Shown here: in pieces, positions 37,701 through 48,098 of the stretch
How positions within the stretch are numbered: position 1 is the first letter of the stretch
How the letters are laid out: every line of letters starts with the position of its first letter
Source: Heliocidaris tuberculata
Taxonomy: Eukaryota; Echinodermata; Echinoidea; Camarodonta; Echinometridae
DNA: 64,000 nucleotides
Reading direction: 5' to 3'
Assembly (NCBI GenBank): GCA_025618425.1
Contig: CM046846.1
Span: 27,782,499 to 27,846,498, forward strand
Notes under the pieces: model-generated
What the model was told of the DNA's origin: nothing
The model's database searches: none
The model's input: only the letters and a program-made list of their open reading frames with translations
Made by a program: the position numbers and the translations under genes

Positions 37701-37918
37701 CATTTTAATGCAACTCATAAGAGTGACTACTGTGTCAACATCCAATCAATCCCAAATTCAAAATTTAAATCTTTAAAATGTTGGCTTACTTCATTGCTCT
37801 GCTGGATGTCAACACACTTGTTCTTTATTGAAGCTAGCTGTCCGGTCCTGTCTAGATAGATCAGAGCACTCTCCTTCAGGTTCAGCTTATCTTGTTCGAT
37901 TCTAGCAGCAGCTAACAT
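22745..37918 (-). CDS. MCMDC2: Minichromosome maintenance domain-containing protein 2
   Basis: Twenty-one minus-strand exons join in phase, 680 residues (human is about 681): 37918-37790, 37222-37159, 36799-36741, 34506-34403, 33775-33674, 32560-32456, 31428-31361, 30308-30219, 29817-29720, 29458-29441, 29060-28994, 28634-28498, 28079-27920, 27159-27070, 26608-26460, 26019-25988, 25440-25290, 24687-24545, 24038-23929, 23427-23354, 22837-22745. The N-terminal KESALIYLDRTGQL, the TSRFYQFVGVV OB region and C-x4-C ... C-x2-C zinc ribbon (RCAKYKC, HCFYCG) mark the MCM-like N half. In the AAA+ half, the Walker A position reads AVGKDTNVL and the Walker B position CLLGSLDPW, so the P-loop Lys-Ser and the acidic DE are absent. 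That agrees with an inactive ATPase. In mouse and fly (mei-217/218) relatives the protein promotes meiotic recombination and repair. It sits between convergent EMC7 and divergent OFD1. Confidence 0.96.
25403..25677. repeat. Tandem duplication of an MCMDC2 exon edge
   Basis: Two full units (25403-25520 and 25521-25644) and a partial third start with GGTCAC(A/T)GTT and contain CACAACCATG(C/G)C, then CCTCTGTAGGGGGTTA, then TATGGTATACAGTC. Unit 1 contains the 5' part of the MCMDC2 exon 25440-25290 and its splice acceptor (CCCCCTACAG on the minus strand). Unit 2 keeps the acceptor motif and a recognisable but diverged exon stub. Confidence 0.85.
29441..29458 (-). other. 18-nt microexon of MCMDC2
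   Basis: Minus-strand GCAAACAACATTTTGTCG encodes ANNILS in phase between the exons ending ...SLAFE and beginning IDQES. It has a TTGACAG acceptor and a GTAAGT donor, and the human protein has a similar ANSI at this place. Confidence 0.85.
30866..31282. mobile_element. TTAA MITE, family B, full copy
   Basis: A 417-bp element with TTAA on both sides, starting CCCTTTCAGGACAGGAATTA and ending GTCAATTGTCTTGAAAGGG. CCCTTTC...GAAAGGG ends with TTAA duplications fit piggyBac-like MITEs. A complete copy in reverse orientation lies at 39572-39987, with partial ones at 19074, 34567 and the right window edge. It lies in an MCMDC2 intron. Confidence 0.9.
31493..31926. mobile_element. MITE with TGTCTGCGCA inverted ends
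   Basis: Inverted ends GGGGCCCCTTGTCTGCGCA and, in reverse complement, GGTGCCCCATGTCTGCGCA bound 434 bp. An internal CCCTTGTCTGCGCACTCATT repeats the terminal word near 31698. A second copy, interrupted by other elements, is at 41632-43895. Noncoding. Confidence 0.8.
32144..32397. mobile_element. hAT-like MITE with internal G and C runs
   Basis: Ends CAGTGGTGTAGC / GCTATGCCACTA are inverted. Inside are a 27-base G run (32177-32203), a purine-rich stretch and C runs. CAGTGGxG termini are typical of hAT MITEs, but no clean 8-bp duplication is seen. The segment around 38905-38965 looks related in reverse. Confidence 0.6.
32561..33673. other. MCMDC2 intron with LINE-like tail sequence
   Basis: Contains (ATAATA)n and CAAAACAAAACAAAAC simple repeats, then a block at about 32780-33000 (GTTGAATTTTGTTCCACG ... 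GTCAGTTGTTGAGTG) that reads like the 3' untranslated part of a non-LTR retrotransposon. A loosely similar block lies at 53575-53720. The 99-codon open frame at 33020-33319 is not recognisable and is probably chance. Confidence 0.35.
34567..34683. mobile_element. Partial TTAA MITE, family B
   Basis: Only the right end is present: GTTGCCAATTTGAAGGACAA through AATTCCTGTCCTGAAAGGGTTAA. It matches the last ~117 bases of the copy at 39572-39987. Confidence 0.8.
35746..35902. mobile_element. hAT MITE with 8-bp duplication
   Basis: A 157-bp element begins CAGTGACGGATCTACATAGG and ends GGATCTGCCCCTG. It is flanked by AATACAGG (35738-35745) and AATACGGG (35903-35910), an 8-bp target duplication with one change. 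Noncoding, intronic in MCMDC2. Confidence 0.85.
36225..36591. mobile_element. TTAA-type MITE, family C
   Basis: The left end TTAAAGGGTACAAATCATC and the right end, in reverse complement TTCAAAGTGTACCAATCACC, are imperfect inverted repeats about 367 bp apart. The right TTAA has decayed. The interior has no open frame. Confidence 0.5.
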
Positions 37919-38655
37919 CAAGTTAAAGTTCCTTAAAGCTTGTACTGATCAAAAACCTATATTTCCAATGATAATAAAATGGAAAATAGAATAGTTCAAA
38001 TTACATCAGAGTGTCCAAAGAAATGAGAATAAAACAAAAGCATATATGAGTGTGATTGAAATGAATTCAAAGCTCAAATTAATTAGCAAAAGAATATAAA
38101 GAGACAGAATAATGAAAGAGAACTTTAGAGGACATCATAAACATAAAACAGCTTGGACACGATAAATATGAAAAAAATAAGACGAAAGAAACAGAAAAAT
38201 AAGGAGGGGATCAAAGAAAAAAAGATACAGATTACAAGTATATAACACACAATTTCATTACATAAATATAATAATCTTGAAATAGTCCTATGTTTAGTTT
38301 AAATGGATGAGCACCAAAATCTGCTAAACTTCAGAAATTCATAATAAGGGGATGCTTCTTTAAACTCCCCTAACCCCCCCCCCCCAACCAAAACAACAAC
38401 ATATATTTCAACAGAACAATGATTCTCAGCACTTTTCTTTTATATTGAAGAAATGAGCTTAAATCACATTAACATTTCACAAATTTACAAACGCCTGTGC
38501 TAATTATTCAATACTTCACCTGCACTTTCAGAGAAGTCATCCACTGTCTCTGTGTCGCAAATTCTAAAATCTTAATGCAACTGAATTCCTTACTTATAAC
38601 AACAACAGTATTCAGATACTGAAGGTGGTTCTCTCTAGCATAGGATTTGTTAACG

Positions 38656-38690
<35 letters not shown>

Positions 38691-38904
38691 TCATAGGACT
38701 TTACGTACAGGATGAACTGTCATTACCACGTGCTAAAATCTACGTACATATAAACACGTTATGAATGACTCACTGACTGGACATAGTCTGCATGCACAGA
38801 CTCTATTTTTGACATAGTAACTTGCACCAAGCCTAGTTTCACCAGTCAATGTAGGAAGGGCTACATTACATGGGCCTATTCACAGTGTCTAGGGCAAAGG
38901 TAGT

Positions 38905-39170
38905 TCATACCACCAGCATAGCATGGGTCCAGTCATTGAGGGGTCACTGATGTCATGGGGGTGGGGGCGCAACACTCTTATTAGTTGGATGAAATACAAA
39001 AGAACAAAGTCGTCAATGGGGTGAGCATGTGAAGGGGGTCAATCATCTTCTGCATAAATTGCCTGGCCCTTTTCCCTTCTTCTCTTTCCCTTTTTTTTTT
39101 TCTATCTGAAAAAAAAATAATAATAACGGGGAGGGGGAGGGGCACATGCCCCAAAATAGCCACCTGTAGA
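38905..39170. mobile_element. Possible hAT-like remnant
   Basis: CATAGCATGGGTCCAGTCAT followed by TGAGGGG and GATGTCATGGGGG is close to the reverse complement of the right half of the element at 32144-32397. The far end near GGGGCACATGCCCC ... CACCTG is uncertain and no target duplication was found. Confidence 0.35.
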
Positions 39171-39571
39171 TAGAATACTGGTTTAGATCTCATGGTGACT
39201 GAAAAAGAAAGGACTACAATACATACCTTGTCCTATAAGGTAATCTACAGGAGAGGTACATTAATTCAGAGACTGCAAAGGGTTTATGGCTGAAAACTAC
39301 ACGACAAGTTTGTCTGGTGCACTAATAATAGCATCCTTCCTCTAAATATAGAGAGTATCTCTAGGCCTGTTTTCGTTAGCCCCCGTTTTCAAAATACCCT
39401 GCTAGATGTAACTCTGATCTGGGGAAATTAACCTGATCACAATTAACTCAACTAATAAACATGCAATGGCTTTATCACTGTTGCACTTAAATGTAGGATA
39501 CAAGCTTGAGCTAATATTACTCCAGGCAAACTAGGGCTCGCTCATGAAATAGCCCATGCACTGCTTGGCCA

Positions 39572-39987
39572 TTAACCCTTTCAAGACATTTGACCACATT
39601 TTGTGGTTTGGCCCAATAACTGTTGATTTAGAGCTTTAAAAATATACCAGATGCATGAGTAGAAGGAGCAAAATTTTCTGCACACACTGTGTCCATTTTT
39701 GTTGCAGGACTATACTGTGTTTGATGCCAGGAATTTTAAAAATGAGAATAAGGTCTGAAATCCTTAAATTGGCAACACATTGAGATGTTCCAAATCATTG
39801 TTTTTTCATCGAAATTGGCAATTTTTTCAACGTTTCGACATAATGTTAACCATGTATATTGTTTTAGAAGATATTACACCTTATTAAAACCATGAAGCAC
39901 TAAAGGAAAATTTCTATTGTTGCCAATTTGAAGAACAAAATGTGATCAATTTAGCCCTTAAAATAATTCCTGTCCTGAAAGGGTTAA
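39572..39987. mobile_element. TTAA MITE, family B, reverse full copy
   Basis: A 416-bp element with TTAA at both ends, beginning CCCTTTCAAGACATTTGACC and ending TTCCTGTCCTGAAAGGG. It is the reverse orientation of 30866-31282. Confidence 0.9.
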
Positions 39988-40636
39988 GTAGGCTAATTCA
40001 CCAGAGAAGATGCACTAGGACCATACTATGATATGCTCTAAAGTCTGAGCATATTCATTGAGTGAGTGGGGACATGGTTTAATAGAAACAGGAAATTTGA
40101 TTTTTTTTTTCTCGAGAAGTGTTCATAGGTCTAATATCTCAAGCTCCAGCTTGTTTGAGCTAATGGAAATGCACCATATGCTCCACTCATGAATTAAACA
40201 CAGAGCGAGCTTTGTAATACACATATGACTATCAGGAAGGCTTGCTAATCTGGTCAAGGTTACATGAAGGTGAAAAAAGGCTACATTGGGTCATCGGTAC
40301 ACCCCGGTCTTAGTCATACTTTCTTCTCCTGTTTTTAATCATTATTCAAATATGATTTTTGAATCATTCTCTGACATTTTTCCCTTTTCAGGAATGTACA
40401 TTTGTTTTCTTCAGCCTGTTCTTTTTATTCCACATACAAAGGAGTAAAAAGTTTGAGTGCATGTTATCTCTAAAATCTATAATGATATTAAACAAACATT
40501 ACTGTAGAAAATATAGAATGATACTTTTTCCTTGTGTACAAGTTTAAGGCCTTCTTTTATTTAGTCTATAATTATGAATTAGAAATATACATTAAATTTT
40601 CATTTACTTATAAACTTTACAAATTTCAGTTTTTAC

Positions 40637-40637
<1 letters not shown>

Positions 40638-40689
<52 letters not shown>
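40638..40689. repeat. (GA)n microsatellite
   Basis: About 25 uninterrupted GA dinucleotides. Confidence 0.95.
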
Positions 40690-40691
<2 letters not shown>

Positions 40692-40771
40692 GGAATCTAT
40701 GGCCCGAATTCACAAAGGTTTATTTCAAACCATGGTCTAAACAGTGGTTTAAACCTCTGCTGTGGACTAAA

Positions 40772-41370
40772 TTAAAGGAGAATGAAACCCTGGGGAAAAA
40801 TCAATTTTAATGAAAAGAGAGGATAAAGAGAAGCAATTTAAAAAAAGTTCCATCAAATTTAGTTACGAAATGAAAAAGTTATGAAAGTTTGAAAAGTCTC
40901 AATTTACTTTCTATGACGATCCTCAAATTGGCAATGTTGCTTCAAAGTGACAGGTTTAGTAGTACAACTCTCCATATATTTTGTACACAAAATTTCATAT
41001 TTTCCCTCATTATCTCACAAGGTGCAGCTTGTCTCCTTCTTAGCTCAAGATATATCATGGGGAAATGTATTTGACACAATATATGTTGAGTTCACAAAAA
41101 GACAAGCAGCATCTTTAGAGATAATGGAGAAAATATGAAATTTTGTGTACAAAACATATTGAGAGTTGTACTACTAAACTTGCCATTATGAAGTAACATT
41201 ACCAATTTGAGGATCGCCATAGAAAGTAAATTGAGACTTTTCAAACTTTCATAACTTTTTCATTTTGTAACCGATTTTGATGGAACTTTTTTTCAATTGC
41301 TTCTCTCTATCCTCTCTATCCTCTCTTTTCATTGAAATGGATATCTCCCCAGGGTTTCATTCTCCTTTAA
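40772..41370. mobile_element. Long-palindrome TTAA MITE, family D
   Basis: A 599-bp element flanked by TTAA, starting AGGAGAATGAAACCCTGGGG and ending CCCCAGGGTTTCATTCTCCT. The inverted arms extend about 230-270 bp each (for example CAATTTACTTTCTATGACGA against TCGCCATAGAAAGTAAATTG), so nearly the whole element can fold into one hairpin. Noncoding. Confidence 0.9.
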
Positions 41371-41951
41371 GCGTAAAAAAGCATATAGATCTATAAGCAC
41401 ATTACTGTCTGCATGCCCATTGGACAAGAGGACATGCGTGTACTACGCTTATGGAGTGAATTTGGGCCTATGTTACCTATGTTACCAAAAAAGATTTTTT
41501 TCTTTCGCTATTCCATAATGCATATGAAGAACAACAAAATTGAGTGATCTGTTGGCAGAAGTTCAAGTTACCATTTAAAATGGACTGTCTGGACACACAG
41601 AGTGAGTGAGTGGGTGGGTATATGATGGGCCTGGGGAGCCCTATGTCTGCACTTAAGATTTTACTTAAAATTGAAAAAGAATTTCTTTAATATTACTCTT
41701 ATGTCTAATATTCCTGATATTCTAAAGAGTAAGTAGATCTATTAAGTGTGCAAAAAATCTTATCAATATTAGAGCAAGAGCAAGAACATAATATTTTCTC
41801 AAGAAATGGCAGCCATGTCATTTTGACAATAAAAAAACAATGGTGCCCATGTCTGCGCACTCATTCATTTTACACGTAGTTCAGGATTTTTACATGCAAT
41901 TCGGGATTTATACATGAAAGACAACATTTAGAGGCTTGTGAATAAAATTAC

Positions 41952-43046
41952 CAGTGGCGTAAATCCGTATCGAGGAGTGGGGGGGGGGGGGGGGATGGTT
42001 GAAATAATTTGCCAACGTGATCTTGTTTGACAAACACAAGGCACGTTTTGTCATTAAAAAAACACCCATAGGCATATACCCCTCCCACATCATTCACATT
42101 CAATCTATCAAAGGGCAATCCAACCTTGGTAATAAGATGATTTGTGTGAAAGCAGAAAAATAAGAAAAACAGGATGGTGAAAGTTTGAAAGGAATCGGAA
42201 AAGGACTAAGAAAGTTATGGATGTTTGAAAAATGAGATCACTACATCTATGCGAATCTCACATTGGCAATTTGGTGAGTCAATTGTGACATTTTTATGGA
42301 CAACTCTCCCATTTGTCGTACACAAAAATATCATTAATTTGTGGTTTTCTTCGAGGCGCTTTTACCCTCGGGGCAGTACTCACAATATATTGGAGATAGC
42401 ATATTGTTATAGGTCCTCATGAACGAAAAGATCCTACTTAGGAATGCATTTTGAAAAAAAGTGACATTTTAGTCATTTTGTGTGTTAGAGCGAATGGGGG
42501 AGTTGTCCACAGCTACATCACAGTGACATTACCTATTCGGCCAATTTGAAATTCCCATATTTGCATAGTGATTACAACTTTTAAAAATTCATAACTTTCT
42601 TATTGCTTGTCCGATTTCGTTCAAACTTTCACCAATCTGCTTCTCTGATTTTTCCTCTTTCTTTCAAAGCAACTTGCTATTAAGGTTGGATTTCCCTTTA
42701 AACACCCATCCACACCCATGTACATCGCCTATGTACATATCATGATTAGAAGGGAATGGCAATCTTTTTTTCTTTTTTTCAATCTTATGATAATGGCATA
42801 TAGGTCTTTCGTATGGCGATGGTGAGCAGGCCCTTCATTAGCATTTTTTAAATCAAAGTTGATTCAATTCAAGTGTTTAGCGGCATTTCAGGGAGAATTT
42901 TCGCCAATAAAACAATTATCAGGTAATATATTTTTTGATTTCTTTCGTGAAAAGTGGGGGGATGATTGTACAGGCATCCCCCCTCCTTGAAAAGTGGGGG
43001 GATATATCCCCCCCCCCCCCCCCCCCCCCCCGGATTTACGCCAGTG
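41952..43046. mobile_element. hAT element with perfect 8-bp duplication
   Basis: Ends CAGTGGCGTAAATCCG / CGGATTTACGCCAGTG match at 15 of 16 inverted positions. The element is flanked by AAAATTAC at 41944-41951 and 43047-43054. A family A MITE (42108-42701) is inserted inside it. Without that insert it would be about 500 bp and noncoding. G and C runs of 16 and 24 bases lie just inside the two ends. Confidence 0.9.
42108..42701. mobile_element. TTAA MITE, family A, copy 2, inside the hAT element
   Basis: Near-identical to 16798-17374 and in the same orientation. The right flank is TTAA; the left has changed to TCAA. Confidence 0.88.
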
Positions 43047-43128
43047 AAAATTACTGAAATAAGACTTTTTTTCAATATTTTGACTCATGCATTTTGACTT
43101 TTGCATGAATTAAATATCTATCACCACG

Positions 43129-43717
43129 TTAAAGGGAAATCCAACCTTTATAGCAAGTTGCTTTGAAAGAAAGAGGAAAAATCAGAGAAGCAGATTGGTG
43201 AAAGTTTGAACGAAATCGGACAAGCAATAAGAAAGTTATGAATTTTTGAAAGTTGTAATCACTATGCATATGGGAATTTCAAATTGGCCGAATAGGTAAT
43301 GTCACTGTGATGTAGCTGTGGACAACTCCCCCATTCGCTCCAACACACAAAATGAACAAATTGTCACTTTTTTTCAAAATGCATTACTCAGTAGGATCTT
43401 TTCGTTCATGAGGACCTACAAAAATATGCTATCTCCAATATATTTTGAGTTCTGCCCCGAGGGTAAAAGCGCCTTGAAGAAAACCGCAAATTAATGATAT
43501 TTTTGCGTACGACAAATGGGAGAGTTGTCCACAAAAATGTCACAATTGACTCACCAAATTGCCAATTTGAGATTCGCATAGATGTAGTGATCTCATTTTT
43601 CAAACATCCATAACTTTCTTAGTCCTTGTCCGATTTCTTTCAAACTTTCACCATCCTGTTTTTATTTTTCTGCTTTCACACAAATCATCTTATTATCAAG
43701 GTTGGATTGTCCTTTAA
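43129..43717. mobile_element. TTAA MITE, family A, copy 3, inverted
   Basis: Reverse orientation of copies 1 and 2, with TTAA on both sides. With copy 2 it forms a large inverted pair of ~590-bp arms separated by about 430 bases. Confidence 0.9.
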
Positions 43718-44937
43718 TGAAAAGTTTATGTTTGTTGCATGTTTACTTTTGTTTTAATTTTATCAGACATGTCAGAAAAGACTGCAATAATCTTCAGAAT
43801 TGAAGGAGGTAGTTGCACCAAAGCCAAAGGATCGGAAGAAGAAGAAGAAGAAGAATTGTACAGACTACAGTAACGCGTGAGCGCAGACAAGCCTCACAAC
43901 GTCAACGGTTATCTCCGAAGTCCAATAACCTTGCATAAGTGTGAGTGGGCCAAGGGTGCTGCGCCGACTTGGGCACTGTAGCCATACATTAAAATTAAGG
44001 AGTAAAATTCATGTTTATCCTCTCATACAGAGCGACGCACATTCACAATCACAGCACATACCGTATATCAATCAGGTCATCAGCTGATCGCAGCACATAC
44101 CAAACGTTAGCAGACGATTCCGCAACACTGCGTGGAAACAACACACACACACATAACAGGCACAGCCACAGTCACAACGTCCGACCAGTCACAAGCAGTA
44201 ACGTTAATTGAGATTCTGATATGTTTTTTTTTAATAATTACCTCTGTGAATACACTGTATGTTTATCTGGCAGATTTACTTGAGATGTATATTTCATTAA
44301 GATCAAGCTGTTACAAGTTGAAAGAGAAGTTTTCTCACAGAGACCGCCTTCAATGGCACAGACAACACTGTCACTGTATGTACTGCATAATAAACTCGAA
44401 GTCGATCTTGGAAGCTATACGCTCATTCTAATCAGTTATTTTTCTAATAGCCAATTTGATAAGCGTTACGATAATAACAATCAACAAACATATTGTTGTT
44501 TATGTAAGCATGGATGCTACACAAAAAATTAAAAGACAAATGGGTCCAGAATAGATTTTCTTGAATGTCTGTTTTCTTTTCAAAAATTGTAATAGTTTGA
44601 TGTTCACTAAGGGCATGCTAGTAATTCGGGGGGGGGGGGGGGTTGCATATTAACATGTTTTTTAAAAGGTGGGGCCTTGGGGACACTAAACAGGAAGGAA
44701 AGAAAAGGCAAAATAGAGATGGAGGAAAAGAGCTTGATTGATGAAGATGGAAAGCAAACTTAAGAAGGAAAAATAAAAGCATGATTATAAGTTGAACAAA
44801 ATGACTTTATGCCTGATTCAGGCATAGCACATATGCTACTGTTTGGGCCATACATCATGGTTTTCTATCATTACAGAAGTCTTACAGCAACGGTTACAGC
44901 TCCAGAGAAAATACACCAATATGATACAGGTTATGTC

Positions 44938-45201
44938 CAGTGGCACAAATCCATTTTGAAATTCGGGGGGGGGGGGGTAGGGGGGACAGCACATGATGTA
45001 TCTTTTGTACCTGTCCAAAATGTCTGAAAATTTTTTCTGACAACCCCCCCCCCCAAAAAAAAAAAAAAAAAAAATTTAAAGGTTATCACATTTTTGGGGT
45101 CTAGTTTCCCTCCAAAATTCTCTGACAAGCAACAACAAAAAAAAAAAAAAAGGTGGGGGGAGGGGAAATGTTGTCCCCCCCCCCCTGGATTTGTGCCCAT
45201 G
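44938..45201. mobile_element. hAT MITE with perfect 8-bp duplication
   Basis: Ends CAGTGGCACAAATCCA and TGGATTTGTGCCCATG are inverted (14 of 16). The flanks are GTTATGTC at 44930-44937 and 45202-45209. Inside are an 11-base G run, C runs and A runs, but no coding sequence. Confidence 0.9.
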
Positions 45202-46299
45202 GTTATGTCACAACTCCCTTTGTACTTATAAAAGCTTTTAATGATTAGAGAGATAGTCTTCTGTGCACCCCCATGCAGATCCCTCAGTTGGTATACCTAT
45301 ATATCAGAAAAAGCATTGTTAAAACTAATATGGTCTGATTTTTGACCCAATGCTAATGTTAACATCGTTTTTCAGAAATGTTGTAATGTTCATTTTCATG
45401 TTCATCTTCTTCAAACACTTCTTGTTTAAGGTCACTCTTTCTTCTGACAGTTTTTACTTTTTAGCATAAAATAATGGAGTAAATTAAAATAGATTAATTT
45501 TCATAATCTTTTATACTTTTGTGTGAAAAGAGGTCATATATTCTATTCAATTAACTTATCTGGTAAGTGGTAAAGCATAATCATAATTATTGTGCTGCAT
45601 GGCCACGTCTTGATTTTGACCCTGTGGCATCGATGCTTAGAAACTCTTTCGGAAAACAAGTAGTTTTCAGGTAAATATATGAGTCTTTCAGTGAAATTGA
45701 GGGCCCTGGGATTATTTTCATTTAAGTTTACCTTAGAAAGTTGGACATTTAGTGTGTTTGTTAAATTATGAAGCTAAATTAATGCAAAATGTTAGGCATA
45801 CCTGAAAATTTATTACAGGGTGTAAATTGCATTAGTGTTGTTTTTTAATTATTTATGTTTTTTTTTTTTTGATGCCTTTATCTGTAGAATGCTAGTGACA
45901 CCCCACCCCTTCTGCTGAAATCGTGTGCGGCAATTTCTTGTCACAACCGGGGGGGGGGGGGGTACTACCATTGGTAATTGCTGTACAAAATTCCCCGAAA
46001 TTCAAATTTTCAGGGACGCATCCCCCTTTCCCCCAGATTCCCACCCATGGCTGAAACCCTACATGTATATCTCCTCCTTCATTCTATATCATCATGCAAA
46101 ATACAATATTGATAATGCATAATAGTAGATCTGTGCAAAACAAAACAAAACAAAACAAAGGAAAAAAATGTACAAAAAAAAAAGATGACACAAATTTAGC
46201 TGACTCAATCCCACCAAATGTTATGATCACTAAACACTTACTAGCTCATCTGCCTAACACAATATTGGCTGGTAGTTTCTACCCAATATTCTGCATGCG

Positions 46300-46569
46300 A
46301 TCTGCTGCGCTGCGCTAGGGCAAATGTACCGGTATAGTCGGCGGGTCGTCCATGGTTGTTCGGCCCGGCGGGCCCGGCGGGCCGTGCATAGTCTATGTAT
46401 GAAGCGCTTCCGTTCTCCCGAGCCTATAGCCTAGCCGCGCTATTCGGCCGCGTACATTCGTGTAGCGGGATATTTTGAAACAGAAAGGAGGAGCTGGTAG
46501 TCCTCTTTAACATTAACAAATTTGAATATTATTGGGAGCTATTGCTTTCACTGCTGGTCGGGGCATCAG
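46300..46569 (+). promoter_or_regulatory. OFD1 promoter and noncoding first exon
   Basis: An abrupt GC-rich, CpG-containing island in AT-rich DNA (CTGCTGCGCTGCGCTAGGG, CCCGGCGGGCCCGGCGGGCC, AGCCGCGCTATTCGGCCGCG). The likely first exon ends at CATCAG with donor GTAAAG (46570). Exon 2, with the start codon, begins at 48768. The start site is probably between 46400 and 46480. I did not find a convincing RFX X-box, which might be expected for a ciliary gene. Confidence 0.55.
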
Positions 46570-47700
46570 GTAAAGATTGACTTCTTTTTTTTTTTCTTGT
46601 CTAGACCCTATGGGCGGATAATCACTGTTTAAGTGTTAGTTTTGGTTAAAATTAAGGAATAAAAGTTAACGTGTCATGTCTAATTTTTGTGTGTGTTTGT
46701 CTGTGTTGTTGACGTTTGTGTTGACTGTTGAGTGTTGTGCCGCCCTTGTTGATCATGATCATGTTGGTGATTTTTAGGCAGTTGGTCAGAACTGAAGTGA
46801 AGATAAATATAATTTGAGATCTTTTGAGATATATTTTGAGAAAGTTCTCTGTATCCAATTCAAGATACAGTTGAGTAACAAAGTAATTTTACTTTAGTTT
46901 TAGGTCATTCTTTCCATATATATTGTGTTCGCAGAAATTTTTATTAAGGCTGTCTCAGTGTCTGCAAACTTTTGTAACTTGTGAATTATGGTTATAGTCA
47001 AGGATTATAATTCTGAACAGATTGTATTACCGTACGTGTAAAGTCAAGCGCCTAAAATGGGTTTTCATAAGCTTGGGATTACGCGTAGGAAAACCACACT
47101 ATTGATACCAACGTGTGTCTTTTTCCCATAGGTTTCACACGTTCGGAATTACGGTACCTTTTTCAAGGGACCAAAACGCCGCGTCGTTGGGAAGGGGTTC
47201 ACTCGGAAGGGAATATCGTATTAAATCTAGGTTGTCTTTTTAAAATTCCATCAACTTCTTTTTCTGTAGGACTTTGAGCATTCATTATGTAAGTTTGAAA
47301 GATATTCGTTTGATATTTAATTTTCTATCGTTGATTTTCTGAAAAGTGTTCGGACACTGGATCAACCACCATACATTGCCGTACAAAATGCAAACTACCC
47401 CCCCCCCCTGTCACCCTGAGGCTGAGCCTTATTATGCACCTGCAAACGAATCAAGATTCTTTTTTTTTTTTTCCTTGTTTGAATAATCTCAAATGTTTGG
47501 TCTATTAAAAAAAATAGAAAAACAAATCAGTGTAATTTTGAGGAATATTAGACAGATAAATCTGTCTGTTTGGAAAATTGAAGGAGTTTTTGATAACATT
47601 TTTTTTAACACTTAGAGGCTCTCCTCCAAGACATGTAGGAGAGGTATTCTGATCATTCTGTGGAGCCAGACGTCATGGCAGAGTATCTATCCCCAAACGA

Positions 47701-47730
47701 GGCTCAAGACTGATCTTTCAGTCTTGAGCC
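47701..47730. repeat. Perfect 13-bp-arm hairpin at the centre of the 1.4-kb element
   Basis: GGCTCAAGACTGA, loop TCTT, TCAGTCTTGAGCC. Confidence 0.95.
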
Positions 47731-48098
47731 TTGAGGAATATCTGATAAACTAGGATAAGAAAGTTCTTGATGTTTAACTTTAAATTTGTAAGTCGATCAA
47801 ACTCACATTTTGCATTTGCAAGGTCTCTGTGATCATGTGATTAACCTTGCTTTAAAATGCAAACACCACCTATTCCATTGGTATGGTGGTGGATCCAGTG
47901 TCCGAACACTTTTCAGAAAATCAACGATAGCAAATAAAATATCAAACGAATATCTGTCAAACTTACATGTACATAATGAATGCTCAAAGTCCTACAGAAA
48001 AAGAAGTTGATGGAATTTTTAAAAGACAACTTAGATTTAATACGATATTCCCTTCCGAGTGAACCCCTTCCCAACGACGCGGCGTTTTGGTCCCTTGA

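Larger units (their letters stand above)
41632..43895. mobile_element. Interrupted TGTCTGCGCA MITE, outermost layer of a nest
   Basis: The left part (41632-41951, GGAGCCCTATGTCTGCAC ... GTGAATAAAATTAC) follows the copy at 31493-31926, including the internal CATGTCTGCGCACTCATTC. It is then cut by the hAT element at 41952-43046. The right part resumes at about 43055 and ends GAGCGCAGACAAGCCTC, interrupted again by a family A MITE at 43129-43717. The right part is longer and more diverged than in the other copy. Confidence 0.65.
37919..46299. other. Gene-free stretch between divergent MCMDC2 and OFD1
   Basis: No coding exon is recognised. The interval is largely AT-rich DNA and mobile elements listed separately, with a 31-base C run (38656-38686), a (GA)n tract (40638-40689) and several poly-G runs. 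The MCMDC2 promoter should lie just above 37918, but no specific motif stands out. A GAAGAAGAAGAAGAAGAAG run near 43837-43855 and a CACACACA run near 44142 are simple repeats. Confidence 0.55.

Noticed and set aside
44011..44431. Overlapping plus-strand frames of 66 and 99 codons
   Set aside because: They run through a CA repeat and AT-rich sequence; no domain, splice pattern or similarity is recognised.
46300..46480. RFX X-box near the OFD1 start, suggested by a CCATGG core in GTCGTCCATGGTTGTT
   Set aside because: The flanking half-sites do not fit the GTTGCC / GGCAAC consensus.
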